DNA of 5,319 nucleotides from NCBI GenBank assembly GCA_026985685.1, contig JALSQA010000031.1, positions 1-5,319 on the forward strand. Direction: 5' to 3'. Position 1 is the stretch's first letter. Each line of letters opens with the position of its first letter. Origin of the DNA: Campylobacterales bacterium (GTDB lineage: Bacteria; Campylobacterota; Campylobacteria; Campylobacterales; QNZT01). Both the position numbers and the translations under genes were made by a program. The notes under the pieces were generated by a model. The model searched no databases. It worked only from the letters and a program-made list of their open reading frames with translations, and was not told the origin of the DNA. Below are positions 1-5,319 of this stretch, one piece after another.

Positions 1-1913
1 GGAAGTGTTTGAAGTGAAAAATCCATAAAGCCATATATCTTATTTCCCTCTTTATCAAATCCGCAGGAGAGCTTGTCTGTGATGACTTCTTCTTTTGCAA
101 TAGTAGTTAAAATAGTAGGTTTTATTTCTAGTTTAGTAGAAGGTAGGGTATATTTGATATCTAAGTGTGGACGATAGTGAATACCTCCGCCAAATGGACC
201 ATAACCTAAATCAAACTGCATCATTTGTGAATCCCGCCCAAGAGGAAGTTTTGTAGGACCTTGAAAACGAAATAAAACTTTTTTGTGTGTTATCTCATGT
301 TCGAGCAACTTCTTTTCATAGTCATTAAAATGCCAGTCTCTCCAGATTCCTTGTGTTAGTTTCTCTGAGGGGATTGTTTCTCCAAGTGTTTGGATAATCT
401 CTGCTTCATCAATTTGATGAAATTCGGTAAGTTCACTGACACTTTGCTGATCTACAAATGAGAGTGACCATTCACCATATTTTTCTATTTTTACATTTAC
501 ACGATTCATAGGATACATAGATATCGAAGCTTCTTGAATAATCGCATTTTCAGGAATATTTGCCAGAGAAAATGCTATCACGCCATAACTAGTTCCTTTA
601 GATTGGTTTACTCCAACAAAAATAGAGTTTTTCCCAAAGTGTTCTCTGTTTTGTTCGATAGATTTTTCTGCAACATAACCGATCTCATTAGGTGCTGGAA
701 AAATAGTTTTAGAAAATTCTTCACGTTCTAAAAGAGTTTTTATTTTTAGTTGTGGGGCAAAAGGAGAGTTCATGTTGCTTATAGGATCAACTGCTCGTAT
801 ATAGTAAAAATACTCTGTTCCACTTTGTAGTTCTATGTCTGTGAAGTTGTGATTTGTTGTAGTTGCAATGAGATTTTCTTCACGACAAGCATCTTTATGT
901 TGTGTACTTCTGTAGATTTTATAAAAAGTTCCAGGTGTTACTACTTCATGTTCCCAGCAAAGATTAACCTGGGTACTCCCAAAAGAGTCGATATGAAAAT
1001 TTTCTACTCGTTTTGGTGCAAATGTTGCATAGTTCTTAGCTTCAGATATGGCGTATAATAAAGCAGGAATATTCTCATGAATGCTCTCTGTCATATTTTG
1101 CATATAATCAGGAATATTTCGTGTACCTACCTCTACCACTGCTGCTATAATTCCTTTTGAATAATAGTATTCCCGACCACTTCCACTGATAAGCTTTGTA
1201 GGTGGTTTTCCTCTGTGAATACCATATTGGCGGTTTGTTACTTTTTTGATTTCATAGTTCATGTTTGCACATAAAACATTTAGATCTGTTCCTTCGATTT
1301 CCGCTTCATGATTAAATTTATGTGCAGGGAAAAAGACATTGCCCTGTGAGTGATAATCTAATGCCATCGTGATATTTGGATGAGTATCCACAAATCCTTT
1401 AATAGCCCTTGTTTCTGGTTCTGAAAATGGTTCGATACCTCCATAAACATTAGAAGAGGTATCTTTTATTTTTGTAAAACCTACACTAAAGTTGCGATTT
1501 AAATCAACACCATAAGTGCCATCTTTGTTATTTCGTCGGTTTTTACGCCAAAAAGAAAAATGAGTACGAGAGTATTCAAATCCATCAGGATTAAGACAAG
1601 GTACCATATAAAGTGTATTTTTCGTAAAAGTTGCTTTGATTTTTGGATCGCTTTGGTAATTTTTTAAAATATAGTCAATAAAAGCAACACCTAGTTCATT
1701 GCCAATCCATTCTCTTGCATGAATAGTACCTGTATACAAAAGAGCAGGTTTGAGTTCAGCATTTTCAACATTTAATGTTAATGTTACTAGTATGATTTCT
1801 CTCTCTTCCCAAGTTTTTCCTATGGATTCGATGCTAATAAGGTTAGGGTAATTTTGGACGCACTCTTTTAGAAATGCGATTGTTTCATCATAAGATTTAT
1901 ATTGTAGTTTCAT
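1..1913 (-). CDS. M14 zinc carboxypeptidase (carboxypeptidase A/T type) with FN3 and DNRLRE-like domains, C-terminus cut by window edge
   Basis: Metallocarboxypeptidase that should remove one C-terminal residue by zinc-activated water. 637 complete codons are visible and the frame is open through base 1. Residues 1-295 form the whole catalytic domain with no propeptide. Zinc ligands are H65 and E68 (in HAREWI) and H188 (DYHSQG). R123, N139 and R140 (VDLNRNF) match R127, N144 and R145 of carboxypeptidase A, and E261 (VVEVG) matches the general base E270. In my ungapped alignment R247 falls at the specificity position 255, predicting acidic substrates, and K240 falls at Tyr248. An FN3 domain spans about 299-393, a DNRLRE-type beta domain about 405-590, and a second similar unit seems to start near 605. 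No signal peptide is visible, although these accessory domains are typical of exported proteins. The ATG at 1913 is preceded by GGAG with 4 bases spacing, and no ATG, GTG or TTG lies upstream in frame before a stop at 1998-2000. Family assignment is firm; substrate is inferred. Confidence 0.93.
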   Translation of the reverse strand, partial: MKLQYKSYDETIAFLKECVQNYPNLISIESIGKTWEEREIILVTLTLNVENAELKPALLYTGTIHAREWIGNELGVAFIDYILKNYQSDPKIKATFTKNTLYMVPCLNPDGFEYSRTHFSFWRKNRRNNKDGTYGVDLNRNFSVGFTKIKDTSSNVYGGIEPFSEPETRAIKGFVDTHPNITMALDYHSQGNVFFPAHKFNHEAEIEGTDLNVLCANMNYEIKKVTNRQYGIHRGKPPTKLISGSGREYYYSKGIIAAVVEVGTRNIPDYMQNMTESIHENIPALLYAISEAKNYATFAPKRVENFHIDSFGSTQVNLCWEHEVVTPGTFYKIYRSTQHKDACREENLIATTTNHNFTDIELQSGTEYFYYIRAVDPISNMNSPFAPQLKIKTLLEREEFSKTIFPAPNEIGYVAEKSIEQNREHFGKNSIFVGVNQSKGTSYGVIAFSLANIPENAIIQEASISMYPMNRVNVKIEKYGEWSLSFVDQQSVSELTEFHQIDEAEIIQTLGETIPSEKLTQGIWRDWHFNDYEKKLLEHEITHKKVLFRFQGPTKLPLGRDSQMMQFDLGYGPFGGGIHYRPHLDIKYTLPSTKLEIKPTILTTIAKEEVITDKLSCGFDKEGNKIYGFMDFSLQTL

Positions 1914-1978
1914 AAGACTCCATGGGTAAAATATATTCGCTGTGATTATACCATAGAGATGAATAAATCCAAAGGCTA
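1914..1978 (-). promoter_or_regulatory. Intergenic gap with candidate promoter for the M14 gene
   Basis: The 65 bases between the second ATP-grasp gene and the M14 gene contain a perfect TATAAT on the minus strand (1950 to 1945), about 31 bases before the ATG at 1913. The hexamer 17 bases upstream of it (TTTGGA, 1973 to 1968) matches a -35 box at only three of six positions. A start near 1938 would give a leader of about 25 bases containing the GGAG ribosome binding site. This suggests the peptidase can be transcribed on its own as well as by read-through from the ligase genes. In AT-rich DNA a chance TATAAT is possible. Confidence 0.4.
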
Positions 1979-3400
1979 TTAAAGCCCAAGGATTTGTTTA
2001 AAGTTATTCCAGCCTCTTTGAAGTTTTTTTACAGCTTTATTTTTGATATCGGCGATCTCTTTGAGTTGTTTAGGATTGTTTTCCAATGTTTGTATCAACT
2101 CTTCTTTACCAATTTCATTTATCATTTTTTTTGCTTTTTTCTTGCCTACACCTGTTCCTTTTGCAGCTGTAGAGAGGTACTCAAAAAAAGCTTCATCACT
2201 GACATCTTCTGTATTTATAGCAGATTCATCACTGTCTGGTTTATTTTCAACCTCCATTGTTTTGAGGTTTTTTAGGCGATATTTGTCTTGAAAATTCCAT
2301 TTTTCACTTGGCCACTCTTCTTTTGTTCTATCTTTTGTATTTAGCATAGGATAAAGTGAGTCTAGTGTAAAAACTTCTTTTTCCCCTTTAAGGGTTGTTT
2401 TTTTCTTCTTCATGAAATACTCTCCATCAAAACTTGGAGTATATTTACCAAATGTTATATATCGCATAGTGCGAAGAAGTGAGCTATCTATCTTGCCAAG
2501 TTCTTCCCAGTTATAAAGTGGAATATTTGGTTTTTTAAATTTACCATTACTTAACTTCCACATGATGTATTGCCCAATCCAGTCGCGAATATATGGAAAA
2601 GCAGCAAAAGCAGTAGCACACTCTAAAATACGATATTTTCCATCTTTTCCTACTGCAATATCACACGCCCAGTATTCGGCATTGGCAGCTTTAGATACTT
2701 TGACGGCAAGGTCAAGTAACTCTTTTGGCACATTTTGATAATCCATACTTCCACCTTGGGAAGTATTTGTAAGCCATTCACCTTCAGGTGGTCGTCTCCA
2801 AAAAGCACAAACTGGTTTATGACCGATAAGCATGACACGTACATCTGCTTCCATCGGTACAAAATCCTGTAGATACATAGGATGATATTTTTTAGTATCA
2901 AAAAGTTTTTTTGCTTCTTGTTTAGAATCTACTTTATGTACAAAATATCCACCATAATTTGATGGTCCATAACTTTTTTTGATGATTTTTGGATATTTGG
3001 TTTGTTCTAAAAATTCATATCCTTTTTTTCTATCATAATATATATATGTTTTTGGAACAGGGATAGCATATTTCCAGCAAAAACGGGTAACATTTTCTTT
3101 AGATTTGTTTGAAAACTGTGTATCTAGTGAAGGGATAAACTGTACATCAGGAAGTTCTCTGGCAATCTCTCTGAAAGTTTCATATGCAGTTGCGGGTATA
3201 TTTCCTATAAGTACGTCGATTTTTTTACGTTTGACTTCTTTGATGAAGCGATTTTTATCATTTTTCCAATGGTAAGTAACAGTTTCTATTTTATCTGGCC
3301 ATCCACGAAAATTGGAGTGGTCGAAGAAGCGAAGTACATAGTCAAGGTACAAGAAGCCGAGTTTTGGAAGTTTTTGTTTGTTTTTCTTTTTTTTGCCCAT
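1979..3400 (-). CDS. RimK-like ATP-grasp protein with C-terminal helix-hairpin-helix domain
   Basis: Probable ATP-dependent carboxylate-amine ligase; substrate unknown. The N-terminus is lysine-rich (MGKKKKNKQK). Residues 13-115 look like a pre-ATP-grasp domain and 116-285 like the ATP-grasp fold: K141 in IIKK, a glycine-rich loop (GPSNYGG, 145-151), YLQDF (176-180), D186 and R188 (ADVRV), R202/R203, N212 followed by GG at 216-217, D247 and E260. The last metal ligand is odd: RimK-type enzymes have glutamate-x-asparagine, but here the run is LECATA, with A262 in the asparagine position. Residues 293-384 match no domain I recognise. After an acidic linker (about 385-404), residues 405-473 resemble the tandem helix-hairpin-helix region of RecD2-type helicases (GTGVGKKKAKK, then ENNPKQLKEIADIKNKAVKKL). 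At 473 residues it is much longer than RimK (about 300). The ATG lies 10 bases after the upstream ligase's stop; AGGA at 3412-3409 overlaps that stop with 8 bases spacing. The two ligases are probably co-transcribed and may work as a pair. Confidence 0.88.
   Translation of the reverse strand: MGKKKKNKQKLPKLGFLYLDYVLRFFDHSNFRGWPDKIETVTYHWKNDKNRFIKEVKRKKIDVLIGNIPATAYETFREIARELPDVQFIPSLDTQFSNKSKENVTRFCWKYAIPVPKTYIYYDRKKGYEFLEQTKYPKIIKKSYGPSNYGGYFVHKVDSKQEAKKLFDTKKYHPMYLQDFVPMEADVRVMLIGHKPVCAFWRRPPEGEWLTNTSQGGSMDYQNVPKELLDLAVKVSKAANAEYWACDIAVGKDGKYRILECATAFAAFPYIRDWIGQYIMWKLSNGKFKKPNIPLYNWEELGKIDSSLLRTMRYITFGKYTPSFDGEYFMKKKKTTLKGEKEVFTLDSLYPMLNTKDRTKEEWPSEKWNFQDKYRLKNLKTMEVENKPDSDESAINTEDVSDEAFFEYLSTAAKGTGVGKKKAKKMINEIGKEELIQTLENNPKQLKEIADIKNKAVKKLQRGWNNFKQILGL
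3387..3394 (-). repeat. Homopolymer A8 tract at codons 3-5 of the second ATP-grasp gene
   Basis: Eight consecutive A residues (coding strand) follow the ATG GGC start, and a further A5 run follows after one G. Shifting the frame by hand shows that gaining one A leads to a stop about 20 codons in, and losing one A leads to a stop about 40 codons in. A change in tract length would therefore switch the gene off. The tract may simply reflect the lysine-rich start and AT-rich composition. Confidence 0.5.
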
Positions 3401-3410
3401 AGTAGTGATC

Positions 3411-4325
3411 CTAATTTCCTTTTTCTTTAATTTTTCTATCGATGAGATTGACGATTAGGTCAATTTTCCTGTCATTGAAGTTTAAACCCATCTCTTCTTG
3501 CTGAGGTGTTGCAAAAGCTGGGATTCCATTGACCTCTAGCACAACATATTCCTCTTTTTCCTGGTCATAAATAAGATCAACTCCTGCTATGTCCAAACCA
3601 CATATTTTAGCTGCTTTTTTTGCGATAGATACTACTTCATCATTTGCCTCCCGTAATATTACCGAACCACCGCTTGTAATATTCGTTTTCCAGTTGTCTT
3701 TTGGGGCTTTTCTTCCATAACATGAAACAAACTCCCCATCAACGATATCTATACGAAAATCTGTATTGTCATATTGGATGAATCTCTCTACATAAAAGTA
3801 ACGAATATCTGTTTGATTTAAAAAAGGCAAAAGCATATCTAGTGCTGCTTCATTTTCTATCTTTACAAGCCCCATACCTCCCCAGCCATCAGTTGGTTTG
3901 TATACAATTTTACCACCCCATTGACGAAGAATTTCTTTTAGGTCATTTACATCATCCCGATGACAAAGCATATAGTCTGCTGTATTGATATCATGTCTTC
4001 TTAAAAGATGGGCAGTCTTAAATTTATCTTCACTAAGAGAAAAAGCAGAAAAACTATTGATAGTAGGTATAAAATTATCAACCATTTCATAAAGATAAGT
4101 TTGATACTGGGTTTGTTCACCTGCATTGTATGTAAAAAATAGATCAAGTTCTTCCATGATTTGGTTTTTACAAATGACATTTCCATTTTTTGCCACAGCA
4201 TCTCTGAGATTTAGTTCAGGGACGGTCAAAATATCTCTTTGTCGTAATTTGTCGATCATCTTCTGCTGAATCCGATCACCTCCACTGTTTTGGTACATCC
4301 ACATACCGATTTTATGGCTTGGCAT
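3411..4325 (-). CDS. RimK/GshB-type ATP-grasp ligase
   Basis: Predicted cytoplasmic ligase that activates a carboxylate as an acyl phosphate with ATP and joins it to an amine, often that of an amino acid. Its 304 residues match the usual size of RimK-like enzymes. Residues 1-95 form the N-terminal domain, and SEDKFKTAHLLRRH (98-111) is the typical entry to the ATP-grasp fold. K143 (VYKP) and the glycine loop DGWGGMG (146-152) contact ATP; E180 (YVERF), D189, R191, R205, N215 and the GG at 219-220 follow in the family order. D250, E264 and N266 (LEVNG) form a complete metal site, unlike the neighbouring paralogue. AAAGGA (4337 to 4332) lies 6 bases before the ATG at 4325. It is the first gene of the minus-strand run and is followed after 10 bases by the second ATP-grasp gene. 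Glutamate or another acidic amino acid is a guess from context; RimK, MptN/CofF, LysX and glutathione-synthetase relatives cannot be separated by eye. Confidence 0.9.
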   Translation of the reverse strand: MPSHKIGMWMYQNSGGDRIQQKMIDKLRQRDILTVPELNLRDAVAKNGNVICKNQIMEELDLFFTYNAGEQTQYQTYLYEMVDNFIPTINSFSAFSLSEDKFKTAHLLRRHDINTADYMLCHRDDVNDLKEILRQWGGKIVYKPTDGWGGMGLVKIENEAALDMLLPFLNQTDIRYFYVERFIQYDNTDFRIDIVDGEFVSCYGRKAPKDNWKTNITSGGSVILREANDEVVSIAKKAAKICGLDIAGVDLIYDQEKEEYVVLEVNGIPAFATPQQEEMGLNFNDRKIDLIVNLIDRKIKEKGN

Positions 4326-4401
4326 GGATTATCCTTTTAATTAAATTAATTATATAATTATAGATAAAAATTAATTAATAACTTACATCTGAAGGTAAAA
4401 T
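4326..4401. promoter_or_regulatory. Divergent promoter region between ATP-grasp ligase and M20 peptidase
   Basis: The 76-base gap is nearly pure A/T between 4335 and 4382. The palindrome TATAATTATA at 4353-4362 gives a perfect -10 box on each strand: TATAAT at 4353-4358 for the M20 gene, and TATAAT at 4362 to 4357 for the ligase gene, overlapping by two bases. Expected leaders are about 35 to 40 bases and about 25 bases. No good -35 box is seen in either direction. Two copies of the palindrome TTAATTAA (4337-4344 and 4371-4378) flank the core and could be a repressor site or only low-complexity sequence. Ribosome binding sites are AAAGGA (4337 to 4332) for the ligase and GAAGG (4391-4395) for the M20 gene. 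Confidence 0.55.
4337..4378. repeat. Pair of TTAATTAA palindromes flanking the divergent -10 boxes
   Basis: TTAATTAA occurs at 4337-4344 and again at 4371-4378, with start points 34 bases apart, roughly even with the central TATAATTATA palindrome. The first copy overlaps the ribosome binding site of the minus-strand ligase. The spacing is a little over three helical turns, which would suit a dimeric or looping regulator, but A/T-only palindromes arise easily by chance here. Confidence 0.3.
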
Positions 4402-5319
4402 ATGCAAAAAAAAGTCAATTTTTCTGAGTTAGCAGGGTTGATTAACATCAATTCATATACAAAAAACAAAAAAGGTGTTGATAAAAGTGGTATGCTTTTT
4501 AGATCATGGATGGAAGATATTGGCTTTTCATGTATAGTTTATCATAGAGATGAAATAGGAAATCATCTGCATTTTATTTCACCTAAACGTGAAGGGAAAA
4601 AGATATTGCTTCTTGGGCATCTTGATACTGTTTTTCCTCCAAATAGCTTTGAACATTTTAGCGAAGATGAAGAGTGGATTTATGGTCCTGGTGTTTGTGA
4701 CATGAAAGGTGGAAACTATGTTGCTCTTGAGGCACTTAGAAATCTATATAATATGTATGGAAAAATTGAAAATATCGATATGCTGCTTGTTAGTGACGAA
4801 GAGACAGGGAGTGATGACTCAAAACATCTTACATCACAATTAGCAAAAGATTATGATTACTGTTTAGTGTATGAAGCAGCAGGCAAGAGTGATGAAGTGG
4901 TGATATGTCGTAAAGGGGTTGGTACATTTTATATAGATATAGAAGGCAAAGCAGCTCACGCTGGAAATCATTATAGCCAGGGAGCGGATGCAAATCTTGA
5001 AGCAGCACATAAATTAATCGCATTAACAACTCTAACCAATCTAAAAGAGGGTACAACAGTCAATGTCGGTAAAATGGAAGGTGGCATAGGTGCAAATACT
5101 ATATCTCCTCATGCAAGATTGATTGTAGAGATTCGTTATACCAATAGTGATGAACGAGATAGAGTATTACAGGAATTACATCTTATTGTTCACAGTAATT
5201 TTATTGAAGGAACAAGTGCCAGGTTAAGTGGCGGTATCCAGAGAGATGTAATGCAAAGCACTAAAGAACAATTAGATTTTTTATCACAGATAGAAAAAGT
5301 CACCAATACAAAACTTCTG
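4402..5319 (+). CDS. M20 family zinc peptidase, glutamate carboxypeptidase (CPG2) type, C-terminus cut by window edge
   Basis: Predicted di-zinc hydrolase that removes a C-terminal amino acid, in the carboxypeptidase G2 subgroup glutamate. 306 codons are visible and the frame is open at base 5319; the family is usually about 370-420 residues, so most of the protein is here. H73 (LLLGHLDTV), D100 (GPGVCDMKGG), the catalytic E133 and ligand E134 (SDEETGS), and E158 (YEAAG) fit the CPG2-type metal site; the final histidine ligand lies beyond the window. The inserted dimerisation domain is seen at about 172-282, with H186 (GKAAHAG), N232 (GANTISP) and R245 (EIRY) matching substrate-contacting residues of the family. 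There is no signal peptide, so it should be cytoplasmic, unlike exported CPG2. The ATG is preceded by GAAGG with 6 bases spacing. It is divergent from the ligase operon and shares its promoter region. ArgE, DapE or peptidase T-like specificity is possible; glutamate is the best guess. Confidence 0.92.
   Translation, partial: MQKKVNFSELAGLININSYTKNKKGVDKSGMLFRSWMEDIGFSCIVYHRDEIGNHLHFISPKREGKKILLLGHLDTVFPPNSFEHFSEDEEWIYGPGVCDMKGGNYVALEALRNLYNMYGKIENIDMLLVSDEETGSDDSKHLTSQLAKDYDYCLVYEAAGKSDEVVICRKGVGTFYIDIEGKAAHAGNHYSQGADANLEAAHKLIALTTLTNLKEGTTVNVGKMEGGIGANTISPHARLIVEIRYTNSDERDRVLQELHLIVHSNFIEGTSARLSGGIQRDVMQSTKEQLDFLSQIEKVTNTKLL
4406..4413 (+). repeat. Homopolymer A8 tract at codons 2-4 of the M20 gene
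   Basis: Eight A residues follow ATG C at the very start of the gene. By hand translation, adding or removing one A reaches a stop codon within about ten codons, so slippage would abolish the product. An A-rich start also commonly helps translation initiation, which is the simpler explanation. Confidence 0.5.

Noticed and set aside
534..1058. Small plus-strand open frames at 534-731 and 849-1058
   Set aside because: They lie antisense within the M14 gene, have no good ribosome binding site or recognisable product, and are explained by the coding strand opposite.
1..1913. Cell-shape peptidoglycan carboxypeptidase of the Csd4/Pgp1 type
   Set aside because: The catalytic domain follows the carboxypeptidase A/T pattern (HAREWI, VDLNRNF) and has FN3 and DNRLRE-like domains and no signal peptide, unlike those periplasmic enzymes.
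1974..1987. Small inverted repeat GGCT-TTAAT-AGCC after the second ATP-grasp gene as a terminator
   Set aside because: The stem is only four G/C-containing pairs plus a possible wobble, and the T run after it is interrupted; too weak to call.
1914..1997. In-frame hydrophobic upstream extension of the M14 gene (would read like a membrane segment, WALIAFGFIHLYGII)
   Set aside because: The frame is open back to a stop at 1998-2000, but it contains no ATG, GTG or TTG, and the candidate TATAAT lies inside it. The hydrophobicity is probably an effect of AT-rich sequence.
1994..2291. Plus-strand open frames rich in Phe, Leu and Cys opposite the end of the second ATP-grasp gene
   Set aside because: They are the complement of lysine-rich coding sequence in the HhH tail; the apparent hydrophobicity follows from that.
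3411..4325. Assigning the first ligase as the ribosomal protein S6 modifier RimK itself, or as glutathione synthetase
   Set aside because: The shared motifs are common to the whole ATP-grasp ligase superfamily and the N-terminal domain is not clearly either; no gene symbol is justified.
4829..5056. Minus-strand open frame opposite the M20 gene
   Set aside because: It lies wholly within a well-supported peptidase gene that has conserved catalytic residues in the plus frame.

Overview
This AT-rich window (about one third G+C by eye, not counted) holds four closely packed protein-coding genes and almost no spare DNA. Clean Shine-Dalgarno sites, TATAAT-type -10 boxes without recognisable -35 boxes, and A/T-ending codons suggest a bacterium. 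A Campylobacterota lineage such as a Sulfurimonas, Sulfurovum or Arcobacter relative would fit, but there is no rRNA or other marker gene, so this is a leaning only.

Layout. Three genes lie on the minus strand and read right to left: a 304-residue RimK-type ATP-grasp ligase (3411-4325), then a 473-residue second ATP-grasp protein after a 10-base gap (1979-3400), then an M14 zinc carboxypeptidase after a 65-base gap (1-1913, running off the left edge). A fourth gene on the plus strand (4402-5319, running off the right edge) is an M20 peptidase that looks like glutamate carboxypeptidase. It is divergent from the other three, and the 76-base space between 4325 and 4402 is a nearly pure A/T divergent promoter region. 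The two peptidase genes are the ones cut by the window edges. No RNA genes, mobile elements, CRISPR arrays or attachment sites were seen, and no stretch over 300 bases lacks a gene.

How the genes may work together (inference). RimK-type ATP-grasp enzymes use ATP to join amino acids, often glutamate, to a carboxylate. M20 enzymes of the carboxypeptidase G2 type remove C-terminal glutamate. In the M14 enzyme, the residue at the position that sets side-chain preference (255 in carboxypeptidase A numbering) reads as arginine, which in known M14 enzymes favours acidic C-terminal residues. The set therefore looks like a make-and-trim cassette: two amide ligases plus two peptidases that could edit or recycle an acidic-amino-acid tag on a protein or small molecule. 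None of the proteins has a visible signal peptide, so the cassette appears to act in the cytoplasm. The second ATP-grasp protein carries an apparent helix-hairpin-helix domain at its C-terminus and lacks one metal-binding asparagine. The M14 enzyme carries FN3 and DNRLRE-type domains normally seen in exported proteins. The target of the system cannot be read from this window.
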